Shown: positions 24,245-35,713 of the stretch, piece by piece
How positions within the stretch are numbered: position 1 is the first letter of the stretch
Layout of the letters: each line of letters starts with the position of its first letter
Assembly: GCA_015680685.1 (NCBI GenBank)
Contig: MNCI01020965.1
Coordinates: 104,729-168,728 of the forward strand
DNA: 64,000 bases
Direction of reading: 5' to 3'
Source: Gnetum montanum
Taxonomy: Eukaryota > Streptophyta > Gnetopsida > Gnetales > Gnetaceae
The notes under the pieces: model-generated
What the model was told of the DNA's origin: nothing
The model's input: only the letters and a program-made list of their open reading frames with translations
The model's database searches: none
Program-made: the position numbers and the translations under genes

Positions 24245-25195
24245 TAGTATTAGTAGCGACGATGGCAAAAATTCAAGATTCCTAACAAACAAAACAACAA
24301 ATAAGAAAAAAACACACATAAGAGAATGTAAACAAGGAAAAATATATAAAATGAATTGAAAAATATTCAAGAAAATTAAAATCATATAAAGAATGATGTA
24401 AAACAAAAAGTTGAAAAATTGAATAACTTGCACAAAATCTTAACATGGATGGCCATCTCTCCCACAACTAAGTTGAAAGAAAGAGATCTGAAAGATATAG
24501 CATGCTCATTTATTGGTTGAGGTGTCCATGTTGCTAGTTATCTTGGATTATAGGAAAGGTTTTTCTTACTGGATGTTGACTAGCAACTAATTATTTGGGC
24601 ATGAAGGATGGTAAATTATCAAGGTCCTAGAAGGAAGAGTTGTATGAATGATATAAGATCCTTTCCATAGACTTTAATATTTTTTCTATTTTGATACGTG
24701 CATGGGGTTCTACTAAAGAACCTATCTCCTAGTTGGAATTTAACTTTCCTTATGTGTAAGTCATGGTATTATTTGGCATGTGTCTTGTGCACCTCATTCA
24801 TGAATAGGGTTACCTATCCATTTTTGTCTAGCACATTCAATGTCATTAATCATTTTTTTGTACTAAAACTAAATTAAGGTCAAGTTCACAAGCCATTGAA
24901 AGTGTACGAAGCTCCATTTGAATTGGAAGAGTTGGTGATTTTCCGTACACTAACTCATAAGGAGAATAATCAATGGGAAGTTTCCAAGTGGATCAATAGG
25001 CCCATAGAGCATTATTGAGTTCTATGCTCTAGTCTTTTATATATTTACTAACTGTGCATGTTAGTATTCTAGTTATTTTCCTATTGGTAACTTTAGCTTG
25101 ACTGTTAGCTTAGGAGTGATAGGGAGCTGTTAATTTATGTTATATCCTTAAGTGTTGCATTAGTTTCCCGTTGGCACATTTTTACCATTTTTATG
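24245..25195 (-). pseudogene. A1 integrase C-terminal part
   Basis: On the minus strand the sequence gives HKLTAPYHS.ANSQAKVTNRKI, ALWAYWSTWKLPI, SPYELVYGKSPTLP and, lower down, a degraded GDRVL..L.-type C-terminal block. This is the second half of a Ty3/gypsy integrase of the Athila/Tat type. It is separated from the first half (27870-28400) by an insertion. At about 24390-24450 it ends in a stretch resembling the end of the A3 gag-protease region (39935-39970), including MVTYADH-like residues followed by a Phe-rich tail. Confidence 0.7.
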
Positions 25196-25199
25196 TAGT

Positions 25200-27865
25200 G
25201 ATGGTCCTTAATAGGCTTTGAGAAGTTGATAAATTTATGCTATGTTGGTTTTCTCATAAAAAAATTTTTGAAGCTAGCTTGCCAAATACCTTAGACAAGG
25301 TAAAAAATTTGAAGTTAAAATATCAAAACAACAAGGTGGAGAATATCAATTTTACATTAGCAATATATCTAAGCAAAGTGGCTTATATTTTAATTGGAAA
25401 ATTGATAAATTTAGAAAGTTTATCAATCAAGTTCTAAAATTCTTAAAATGACATAACCATTAAAATATTAAAGTTATCATGTGTTGCTGCAACAAGATGT
25501 TCAAGCAAAAAATTAGCAACCATGGCATGGTGGCTAGTGTTAATTCAAGCTCTAGAACCTTAAGAAATGGATTCCAAAAATTCCTTAATCTCAGATCTAT
25601 TGACCTCTAGAATTCAACTATCCTGTCCTTAAGAAGTAATATTAGCATCCACGGCCTAGGCAACTTGAACATGGTGCATATGTATGGTAGATTTTGTGTT
25701 AGGGTTGCAATGGCTATGTACATCAAAGCACAGATTTCAACAAGTTTAATGGAATAGGCCATGGGGATTATTCCACGAAGCACCTGGCTTATTTAAGAAT
25801 TAATGCTCCTGGATTCATGACATCTATGGCCATCAACAATCACATGTTTGTAAGTAATCCATAGCTATAGAGTCATTTCATCCATGGATCCCTTGACAGC
25901 AAAGCCCTTGGAACCCCTATGATACTTACCTTGGATGAGCTCCACCATGTTGCTTTATGTTGGCTTCTCAGTAGAGGACATCATGAAAAATCATGGCGAA
26001 AATGTGCAAAGGCTTTGTGGTTGATTACCTATCAATGATGGTGGTCACATTAGTGGCAAAGATTGTGTCATTTTCTCTAATCTTTCATGTTGTAGAGTGG
26101 CATTGGAAAATTTAATTAGAAATGATGCACCACCATGCTGATCACTGAGGTAGAGATGGAATTACAAATAAGTAGTCACTACCCTGTAGAGGCACACAAC
26201 GTTAATGGAGTTTTTGGTGAACACATCATTGTTGCTTATTGATAATTTGGCCATGTTTACTTTTGCATTTTACACTTGAAATTTTTTTCCACAATATTAT
26301 GGTTTTATATTCCATACATTTATATTAAGGTATTGGTATGGAGTTATGAAATGATCAAAAAATAATCATAAAATAAAACCATGATATAAAAAATAAGAAG
26401 ACTAAAATATAATAATTAAATTTGGAAAATGAAGTTTAGATTGAGGGAACATATGTAATCAACCATAGATTAGCTATCTTGCATTTGTATTNNNNNNNNN
26501 NNNNNNNNNNNNNNNNNNNNNNNNNNNNNNNNNNNNNNNNNNNNNNNNNNNNNNNNNNNNNNNNNNNNNNNNNNNNNNNNNNNNNNNNNNNNNNNNNNNN
26601 NNNNNNNNNNNNNNNNNNNNNNNNNNNNNNNNNNNNNNNNNNNNNNNNNNNNNNNNNNNNNNNNNNNNNNNNNNNNNNNNNNNNNNNNNNNNCCCCTAGA
26701 TATTTGTAACACCCTTAACTTCTCAGGATTATTGTAACTACCCTAAGGCCACTATATAAGGGGCTTCAAAGGTAGAATTTAAAAGAGGAGGATTTTGGAA
26801 AAAGAAACTTAGAAGAATATTGAAGATTGTAAAGCATAGCATGCTAAATAAATTAATTACACTATTTTTTTAACCCCATGAGTTCATTTATTCCCATTTT
26901 GTTTTATTTACTTACCTAATGGTTTAGATAGTATCATGGTTAGCATTTAATTTTTGGGATTTTTTAGGTTACCTATATAGCTCTATTTTTGTGCAACATT
27001 AGACTTCTATTAGGTTTTCCATATAAGAACTTATGTTATATTAGAAAATCATATTGGGAAATTTAATAGTAATTCCTTATAGAAATTGCCTATTTGAGTC
27101 TAGGAAATCAAGAAAATCTTTAATACTTTGTAATGATAGAAATAGCTTTATTTCTTTTAAAGTTTATTGCCTTAATATTTCAATCTTGAAGTTGTCAAAT
27201 TTTTCTAAAATTTTTATTGTTTGCAATTCTTGACCGATATTAAATAGCCTATTTTGTCATTTAGAAAGCATTTTGGTAGTTAAATAAGAGTGCCTTTTGT
27301 AAAATTTCTTGCCAAGCTTAGAGCATTTGAACAATTATTGAATTACAATAGCTTTATTGTGAAGTTTTTTCTTATGTCAATTTATCTCAATTAAATGTTT
27401 GAGATTTCACACAAATTTTATTTCTTTTCTTTTCTTCTTCTAAAACCCATTGAATCTCACTCTATTTCTAATTTTCTTATGGAACTTTCTCTTTGGGGAA
27501 AATTAGGAGTAGACTGGTAGAATTGTGCACAAGTATTTTTGTGAAATTTTATTGGTTTTAAGTAATGCATTATAGGGACTATGTAGACTAGGTGATTTGA
27601 CAAAATAGAAATCTTCAAAAACTCATAGTATTTGACAAAGCTAGCTGAATTTCTTTTATGATAGCCACTTACATTTTCATGCATAAACCTAAGCATTTCA
27701 AAATTCATAATAGCAAACACATATTCAAGATTAGTTTGTTTCATAATCACTAAGTTTATTTGGAGGTATTTGGGCCTTGGTATTGTTAGAAAACTAGTAA
27801 TCACCTAAAACCTTTTTCAAGAACACATTTGCATCCAATGATCCCAAAGCCACAAGAATGGAGGT
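25200..27865. mobile_element. Unclassified insertion splitting the A1 integrase
   Basis: The integrase reading stops near 27870 and resumes near 25195. The intervening 2.6 kb includes a 201-bp N gap (26492-26692) and does not match the Athila family. It holds a TATA-like promoter on the plus strand (CTATATAAGG at about 26752) and a 115-residue open frame on the minus strand at 27457-27804 with no recognised domain. The TATA context suggests an LTR, but I could not find a paired repeat or exact borders. Confidence 0.45.
26492..26692. other. Assembly gap (201 Ns)
   Basis: A run of Ns inside the unclassified insertion. Apparent open frames across it are artefacts. Confidence 0.99.
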
Positions 27866-27869
27866 GTCC

Positions 27870-28400
27870 AAGAATTGGCGATCCCAATGGCCTTTAACAT
27901 GTTTGAAAGGTAGCACCTATAAAATGAGTTTCATTATCAAAAATAATTTCCCTTAGCATGCCAAATTTGTTTACAAAAAAATTTTGTACAAACTATGCCA
28001 TCATAGAAGATGAACAATTAGTGATGGTAGTAGCCTTGGCCCATTTGGTGTAGTAGTCAATTACTATAATGATGTATGTCTTTTCATTGGACATGGGGTT
28101 TATGGATCCCTTGAATTCAATAACCCAAAGATCAATAGGCTCTAGTGGTTGGATCCACTATTGGGGTCCTTCCATCCATATGGTCATCCCTCAATCTCAT
28201 TAGAAACATTTACATGAATAGGAAAATTGATGGATGTTCCTAAATATTATTGGCCAATAATATCTTGCCATAAGGATTTTTTCAATCATCCTTCTCCCTA
28301 CATAATGGCCTCCACAAGGATCCTCAAAAACGTCTTGGAGAATTCAAAGTTGATCATCGTTGGCCACATACCATCGTACTAAGCCATTAGCATAAACCTT
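27870..28400 (-). pseudogene. A1 integrase N-terminal zinc region and catalytic core
   Basis: The minus strand shows the H2C2-type region (GGHYVGRRMIEKILMARYYWP, with a CKC remnant) at about 28220-28320. The core follows with KTYIIIVIDYYTKWAKA (about 28040-28090) and FDNETHFI (about 27930-27955), which correspond to the first two acidic catalytic positions of a gypsy integrase (D..., then the D of the DNGTHF block). Stops interrupt it. Integrase inserts the element cDNA. The C-terminal half is at 24245-25195. Confidence 0.8.
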
Positions 28401-28639
28401 GTAAAGATTATCTTTGATTTTCATGTAGTGCTTGGCTTGGTGAAGAAACTATTGTTTCTTCTTGCTATCCCATTCTTGCGGCATCTTCTAAGTGAGTAGA
28501 TAGAAGAGGAATTTTTTGTACCAAATGGGACCTTTAGGACTTTACACCTCAACAAATTTTGCAATGAGAAGTTAATATGGGAATTGATCCAATAATGGCT
28601 ACTCATCCTCTTTGTTGTCCCATCGTAACCAAGATAAGT

Positions 28640-29900
28640 GATCAGCAACCATTTTCTCAATGTCCTTTCTATCCACCATTATGAGATCAAACTCCTATAT
28701 AATTACTAGTCATAGTATGATATGGGGACTCACTCCTAGTTTGTTCATGATGGACCTAATGGCACTAGGGTTAGTGAGCACAAAAATTTAATATCCAAGC
28801 ACATAGTGCCTAAATTTTTCTAAGGCATACACCATCAACATTCACTCCTTTTCTATGGTGGTGTAGTTCAATTGTGTCTCCACACTGCTTCGAATTACCT
28901 AATGGATATGATAAGGATATTTTTGATCATCTAATTATGTGAGCATGACCTCCCAAAGCATAATTGGATGCATCTATCATGATGTGAAATGATTTGGACC
29001 AATCAAGAGCACATAGAATTGGAGTTTCTATGAGCTTCTATTTTAATTGCCGGAATGCTAACTCACATTCCTTGGTCCAATTGAATGATGAATCCTTCTT
29101 TATGAGCTTAACCAAAAGCTTAGAAAATTTTGATAAGCTCTCGATGAAACGTCAATAATAACCAATGTGTCCAAGGAATAACCTTACATTTTTCACCATT
29201 TCAGGCTCCCTAGTTATTCCTTGGATGACTTCTATCTTTTTTAGATCCACCTTGATCCCTTTTTTTGAAACTTTGTGTCCCAACACTATGCCTTCTTAGA
29301 CCATCAAATGGCTTTATTGCTAGTTGAGCTTTAAGTTTGTCTCCACACATCATTGAAGTACTAGCCTAAGATTATCCAAGGCTTACTTAAATGTGGTATC
29401 ATAGGTAGAGAGGTCATCCATAAAGACTTCTCTCCCACTACTAATTTACTACTCGAAGATGCTAAGAACCAAATGTTGGAATGTAGTAGTAGCATTACAT
29501 AGGCCAAATTACATATTTTTCTATGCAAAAGTTCCTCAAGGACTTGTGAATATGATTTTAGCCTAGTTCTTTGGTGCTATCTAAATTTGGTTATAGTCAC
29601 TATAATTATCCAAAAATTTGTAATAGTAATGTCCTGTTATGATGTCCAACACTTGGTCAACAAATGGTAATAGAAAATTATCCTTAAAAGTTACCATGTT
29701 CAATAGCCAAAAATCTACATAGATCCTTCACTTTTCCTTTTTCTTGGGTATAATTATGAGTGGGCTAAGCCATTTTCTATCCATAATTGAATAGAAAAAA
29801 CTAGCGTTAAGGAGTTGTTCAACCTCCTCCTTAACAACATGGTTAAGTTTTGGATTCAATCTTCTATGTGGCTACCTCTTAAACTTGATGGAAGAGTCTA
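28640..29900 (-). pseudogene. A1 reverse transcriptase and RNase H
   Basis: On the minus strand RT blocks appear in order: WLSPLIIIPKK (near 29770), FVDQVLD, GHYYYKFLDNYSDYNQI (near 29590), FGLCNATTTFQH (near 29500) and VFMDDLSTY (about 29402-29430, the FxDD active-site motif). A connection region with FLGHIGYY (near 29150) and an RNase H start with MIDASNYALGG (about 28970-29000) follow. The GHSYYCFLDGYSGYNQI-like form points to the Athila branch. Several W codons have become stops, as expected from C-to-T decay. It is inactive. Confidence 0.85.
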
Positions 29901-30279
29901 TATAGATACAATGCTAGCATATCCATAGATCTATCCTAGTATGTTCATGATATGACCAAGTAAATATTTTCAATCTTTTGTTTAACACCTTTAGTAGTTT
30001 CTATTTTTGATCTAGATCAAGGTTGGCATTGATAATTAATAGCTTCCAATTGTTGAGAAAAGTATATTCCATAGTTACTCATAAGGTTTTTAGTTTAAAG
30101 GGCTTCTACTAAAGAGATCAGGTATTTCTAGCTCTCCCAAATTATTTTCACTTTATGTATGGAAGAGTTCATGATGAAGTTGCTCCATTTCATCCATGTT
30201 CTTAATATAGACAATTGTGAGGCTTTTCAATGATTCTATGTATATGGTAGATTCAACTTGATGATCTATTGTCAGCCAC

Positions 30280-30800
30280 TAGGTATCTTCTTGCTTGGTG
30301 GCTACTACATACAAGCACTTTTGAATAATTTTTATTTTGGAATATTGAATGCATGCTTGGATTGATGTATCCTTCACCATCCATATTCTTTGCATGCAAT
30401 GGCATCTTAAGTTGTTGTATGTGATGCATGGAATCCTCTTCTTCTCTATCTTGTTAAATTCATTTTCCTTAGATATTTCCAAGGAAAGGTCTTAGATCCC
30501 TATTTTAGCATCAATAGTACTTAGCCATGCCCTTCCCATAAAAATAGGGAAGTCTCCTTTACAATTCTTCACATGAATTATAAGGAAATCATTAGGATAG
30601 GATCACCCATAAATGATGATCACAATGCCTTGTACTAATCTCAAATGAATAGTGATGGACTAATCTACTAGATCTAATCTAATATTACTCTTTTTAAGAG
30701 AATGTAGGTTCCATGTCTTAAACATTTCTTAGGAGATTAGGTTCACCTTAGAACTTGAATCCAAGAGAGCATTACATGGATCATTCCATATAATTTACAA
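30280..30800 (-). pseudogene. A1 retropepsin (aspartic protease)
   Basis: The minus strand reads LLDSSSKVNLIS (about 30740-30775), where the relative A3 has LLDSGSRVNLIS. The essential glycine of the DSG triad is therefore Ser. IRLDLVD.SITIHL, GDFPIFMGRAWLSTIDA and an open C-terminal stretch to 30279 follow. This enzyme would cut the Gag-Pol precursor. It is inactive here. Confidence 0.8.
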
Positions 30801-30999
30801 ATAAATGAGGGGACTCCTAGTATTAGATTAGTTTTTGTGAAGTTGGAAAGCCTTTATCTATTCTATGAATTTGTGGGTAAACATAACAATATGGACATTG
30901 AAGGTCTTTTACTTTAAAGGTAGCTCAAGGGTACTTTTAGAGGTGGAGATAGCAAGCTAAATAGCCATAGGTTCTTGCAAGGATCTTGTGGGGCTATTT

Positions 31000-33468
31000 G
31001 TTCTAAGGAATAGTCTCTTATGAGGTTTTGGTTTTAAACCACTCGAATGAATATCTAGTTATAAATTTACTACCCTTAAAATATATATCTATTGTGGCTA
31101 TGGTATAATTTCACCCTACATGGATGGAGTAGGTGGTAAGGGTTTGGTTGTGTCCAATGTAGTAGCTACTGAGGAATAAGGAGAATAGAAAGGGAAAGAA
31201 GACTCCCCCTTGGAGAAGATGCTTTGTAATATTCTAAAGTGTAGTAGTGGTGAGATAATAAAGCATGATTCAATGAATCATGAGGGGATATAGAATGTTG
31301 GATGTAATGTCCATAAGGATCTAGTTACTTGTAAGGATACGGTTCCACAAGGATGGCATCCCCCATAACTATAATTTTTGCCACTATTAATACTACTCCT
31401 AAGGTATAAGAGGTACTCCACTTAGATAATACATTGGTTGGTGGAACTGTTGCCTATAGTTTCTTTGTGGTTAAGATAACTAATTGGGTGTTTGCAATTT
31501 TGTAAATTTGGAATTTACTGTATACATTCTAGATTCTTGCAAATGTAACAACACCACGCAACATCCCTTAGGATGCTCATATTGGTAGATTTTACAACCA
31601 TCATCATCTATTTTAGAATATACAACCCCTTTAACTACTATAGCTTTATCCTTTTTCTAATAATAATCCTTTTCTATATCCTTCTTTCCTAACTACTATT
31701 CACTTGGTCTATTCTTTCCTTTACAATTTTTAGAGCTACTTGGAACTTCTCATCTAAGGAGTCCCACATTTTGTCCATCTTGCTTGATATCTTAATGATA
31801 TATTTTTGTATCAATAAGGTCCTTCTTTGCATTATTTCATTAATCAATTTCTTTGCTCGAAGCCACTAAAATGCATCTCCATTTTTGTGAATAGAGGGAT
31901 CTCTATTATACTCTTCTATACTTTCAAGCTTTTCAGCTCTCCTTCTTCTTTGGCAATTTGGTCTATCAGCCTTTGAATTTGATGGACTTGCATCTTAGAA
32001 ATTCTTCCTTGGGCATAGACCTCAAGGGTTTTCTTTATCTTGTTTCTGAGCCCATATACAATTTGGTGAAGCTATTCTCTTTGGGAGTATCCATGGCTTG
32101 GACATCAATGCAACATAGAGTAGTATCTACCTAGGGCTACATCTAAGGACTCATGATTTTCCTACTTTCATTCTTGCATTTGTCTCCACAAGTTAGATAC
32201 TTTGAAGTACATTTGGTATTTTTCATTGAAGATTTTGAACATAGTACTTCCTCGAAAAATGAATTTCGATTCCAAGGACCAGTACCAACTTTCTACTTCT
32301 TTGATGAGCATCCTTAGGAATAATTGTAGCTTCTTCCATTAATTCTCTATGTTTTGTAGGAAATAGGCATATGAAAGCCTTTGAGATAATTTTGAGGATC
32401 TAAATTATATCCTCCTTCAAATCTGGGAATATTGTTCATATCCAACATTTTAATTATCTATCTTTTTGATGCATTATTAAAATCCTTTTCGCCTCTAAAA
32501 TGTTAAGCATATTTTTAGTAGCCAATAGAGGCTCATCAGAGTCATGATGATCACTATGATTCCTTTCATGGCCATGATATCTGTGATGAGTCCTACTATG
32601 TCTTCACTCCCTATGATGTTTCTCTCCCCCTTGTGGTTATCTTTGCCCCTAGTCTTGATCATCTTGATGGGATCTACATTTAGATCTATGTTATCATTCA
32701 ACTCCATCCTAGTCTTAGCTATTTCTCCTATTTTCTTAACTCCTATTCCTCCTCTTAGAGGTGATGAAGATGAAGAGGATGATGAGGATGAAGAAGGAGA
32801 ATTAGGGAAACAATGCTTGCTAGTTCCTCTCATTTGATCCCTACCCCAATCATTGTTGTTTTCTTTATTTTTCTTTTGATGATTGTCCTTGATCTTAGAT
32901 GAATGACTAGGATTTTTGTCCTTTGAGGCTTCCTAGTCATGAGACCTAATTTTCCCATCACCAATGTTCTTCATAGTTGACTATAATCTTTGTGTAAAGG
33001 CCTCCTTATCATAGAAAAGAGCAAAATCTATGTATTGGAATTATCTAAAAAATAATTCCTTACCCTCTTTATGCTATTTCAAGAATAAATGTATTAGGGT
33101 CCTTTTGCTCTTAGAAGCCCTCACACTTCTATGTATCAATCTTTCCTTCGTTGGGCATTGGTGAGCTGATAGTCTTTGTAGGTTTAGTCTTGAACTTTGA
33201 ATTCTAAATTAAGTATAATGATGCCTAGCTTGATTAGACTGATCATCAACATGGCAAGAATAGATAAATCTAGAGGCAACAATTTTTTTCTTTTCATTTC
33301 CTTCTACAACATTTGTTCATCTTGATGAAGGATGAAAGTGAACCCCTGATTATAGAGATTTGGATAAGAATAGATAACCTTCAATTGTTTGAGCTTCTTT
33401 GGTGTCCCCTATTATTGATTGGATTCACTAGTATGTGCTAGAGATTCATCCCTATGAGAAGAAGCCAT
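31000..33468 (-). pseudogene. A1 gag, decayed
   Basis: The likely start is the ATG at 33468 (MASSHRDE). A basic, Asp/His-rich N-terminal part overlaps the open stretches around 32500-32830. The Gag core is recognisable at about 32030-32260 (FNEKYQMYF, then GHGYS- and GLRN-like blocks in the order seen in A4 Gag). A zinc-knuckle remnant at about 31560-31610 reads CKIYQYEHPKGC, its second cysteine changed to Tyr. Borders are approximate. The overlapping plus-strand open frame at 32544-32837 is a shadow. Confidence 0.75.
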
Positions 33469-33565
33469 AGGAATGTCAAATAATTAGTATGTCTTAATAT
33501 TTTTAACTATGTCTCTATATGAGTCATAGTTTACTCCTAATTATCACACTTAGTTAATCTAGGAG

Positions 33566-33583
33566 ATCTTAGCAACAATGCCA
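33566..33583 (-). other. A1 primer binding site (tRNA-Asp), decayed
   Basis: ATCTTAGCAACAATGCCA matches the tRNA-Asp 3' end at 11 of 18 bases. Six of the seven differences are C-to-T or G-to-A changes. Confidence 0.75.
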
Positions 33584-33584
33584 A

Positions 33585-34477
33585 TGATGAGTAGTGTGTA
33601 TATCCTACATTCAACCATACAAAACACAAGCATGCATTAGCGATTTGGTATAATTCCATGAACTCTAGTTTCTAAGTTGCTTATAGTCTTATATTATGAA
33701 GGGTTGTATGATCATTTTCTTCCTAACTCGCACTTGTGCTATTAGTTTGTATGGTTAAATATGAGTTAAGGCATATAATATGTATTTTTTGTAAGTACTT
33801 ATATATATATATTTTCTTCTAAGGGTAGGTGAGTAAAATAAAATTTAAGAATTAACTATTTAACAACTTAGCTATTCTAGTGACTAACTATTCTAACATC
33901 AGGATCCATTCTAACTTTCCACACACATCTTGAACTAGTATCAATTCTACTAGGTTCCCAAGTGGCAATTACTAGGTGTACCAAATGGCCACTACTAGAA
34001 TTATTAAGTGCAATATGTTATGTTCGAAGTGGTTATACTTATGTATTTAGGATTAAGTACATTAATTAACTAGAGCCATGAGTGTAAATTGCATTAAAAG
34101 TAAAGTGCAAATAATAAAGATTAAACTATTCCAAATGCTGCAATGAATATCAAAAATCTTGACATTATTGTCATTCATGGTAATGCATTCAAGTACATGA
34201 CATTTCAATAAATCTTTGTACAATCTCTTTAATTCATATTGTAGGTACCCAAAGAGTAAATATGCTAACTTTAGAGGAACGAAACTACAAGGGCTTCACT
34301 ATGCTATGGACCTAAGGTTCCATAAATGCGATTGATGCATGAATTTATAGAGGTTTCACCTATGTCAATGTTAATAAATTTGCATTGATGCATGTCACTA
34401 TGCATTGATGGGGATACATTAACAAGGCTACATTGATGCATGTCCATCAATGCAAACTACCATATGATGACTCATCA
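33585..34477 (-). repeat. A1 right LTR (5' LTR)
   Basis: 893 bp, starting TGATGAGTAGTGTGTAT and ending CTCATCA. It aligns with 4131-5025. GCATTGATG/GATGCATG repeats occupy about 34370-34450, and a TATA box (CTATAAATTC in the minus sense) lies at about 34340-34352. Confidence 0.9.
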
Positions 34478-34777
34478 ATTAAGTTTGCATATGTTGTTAT
34501 CTTTTCCTTTGATAACATGACCTTGGGGCTACTATATATATACTTCCTGTTTGATGTATTCATTAAAAATATTGAGTTAACATCTATTTATTAAACCTTT
34601 AGATCCTTGTCTATTGGTATAAAGAGAATGAGCTTGATGGTTTCAAATCTAGCCACCAGTGCAGAGATTTCTTCATAGTTAATATGTTTCTTTTGATTGA
34701 ATCCTCTTAACACAAATCTTTCTTTATGCATTGTGACTTCTCATTTATCATTGTACTTTGTTTAATATAGTCACTGA
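34478..34777 (-). pseudogene. C1 RT N-terminal segment between A1 and A3
   Basis: This 300-bp piece of C1, read on the minus strand, gives KERFVLRGFNQKKHINYEEISALVARFETIKLI. That is the classic copia RT opening (K.RLVA.GF.Q..G.DY.ETFAPVA). It continues into the 3104-4130 segment once A1 is removed. Only a few stops are present. Confidence 0.88.
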
Positions 34778-35566
34778 TGATGGGATGCGATATTGCATGG
34801 GCCACGATATCGCGTACGCGATATCACAGTGTGCTGCCAAATCTATAAATAAGAGGCGGCTCTCCCTTGCTTCTCAATCTAGATCTAGACCATAGCCAAA
34901 CTCTTGAAATTTTTCCAATCCATAGTTAGAGTAATTTCCATGTGCTTGCAGTAGGAGTCCCAAAGTGAATGGATCTTTATTCGAGCAAATATTGTACCTA
35001 AGCACATGTTTGTGTACGGAAATAAAGACGAACTTTTTGGATAAACCTTGTAGTGCATGGACTAAGCTAAATAGGATTTTATTTATTTTTTCATTATTTA
35101 AATGCTTTATTAGTTAATTAAATCTCTCTCAACCCTTATCTCATAGTTAAGTGCATTCAGTACAACTACTTCAAGCACGTGCGTTATGCTTCGTAATCCC
35201 AGTAACGAATAGCGTTTGGTAATCCCAAAAGGTTGCATTGGTTCAAGGTGTCAATGACAAGTGGGAATGGATACTGATGCTAGGTTAATTAAGGCTTAGT
35301 TAGTTAGTTAAGGTAAGTTAATTAGTCTCTTCACCTTTTCCCTCCTAGCATAGGCGATAAAACAGAAAAGATATAAAAATCACATACCTCAGACTTACTT
35401 AACCATACAATCGTGACAAATACAAGTAAGTCTGGGAAGGCAACGAACGATTAACCTTAAATGTTCCATAAGGAGTATAGGCACTTAGTCTATGGAGTTC
35501 AACTGGATCGTGCGTGTAACACTTGTATTCGTATGGTTGATTGTAGGGGTACCTCACCACTCATCA
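34778..35566 (+). repeat. A3 5' LTR
   Basis: It starts TGATGGGATGCGATATTGC and ends CACTCATCA. The U3 carries the perfect 20-bp palindrome GATATCGCGTACGCGATATC (34806-34825), followed 18 bp later by the TATA box TATAAATAAG (34844-34853). The 3' LTR copy of the palindrome is decayed. Confidence 0.95.
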
Positions 35567-35567
35567 T

Positions 35568-35585
35568 TGGCATCGTTGCCAGGGA
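35568..35585 (+). other. A3 primer binding site (tRNA-Asp)
   Basis: TGGCATCGTTGCCAGGGA differs from the exact tRNA-Asp complement TGGCGCCGTTGCCGGGGA at three positions, all transitions. Confidence 0.92.
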
Positions 35586-35713
35586 CTAAGTTTTTTGTGC
35601 ACTAATTAGAACATAGGAAATCATCCACATTCGTTGGGAAGCTTAAACTAACCCTTAGGGTTAATCAGAAGAAAAAGTAAACAATGGTCAATCAACACAC
35701 CGAAAAAATAACA

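Larger units (their letters stand above)
4131..34477 (-). mobile_element. A1: Athila-like Ty3/gypsy element with complete domain set, decayed
   Basis: LTRs at 4131-5025 and 33585-34477 start TGATGAG and end CTCATCA. A degraded tRNA-Asp primer site adjoins the right LTR and a GGGGGTA polypurine tract adjoins the left one. On the minus strand from the right come gag, protease, RT, RNase H, integrase and a long 3' ORF, which is the gypsy order. Three insertions interrupt it: an unclassified one (about 25200-27860), C2 (14990-20913) and A2 (6321-14827). It inserted into C1 between RT blocks. The flanks TTTGA (4126-4130) and ATTAA (34478-34482) match at only three of five bases, as expected for an old insertion. 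All frames are broken. Confidence 0.85.

Noticed and set aside
26470-26712. Open frames on both strands over the first gap
   Set aside because: They are made of Ns.
32544-32837. Plus-strand 97-residue frame with an acidic tail
   Set aside because: It lies antisense to the A1 gag N-terminal region. The acidic run is the complement of a Ser/Pro-coding repeat, with no independent support.
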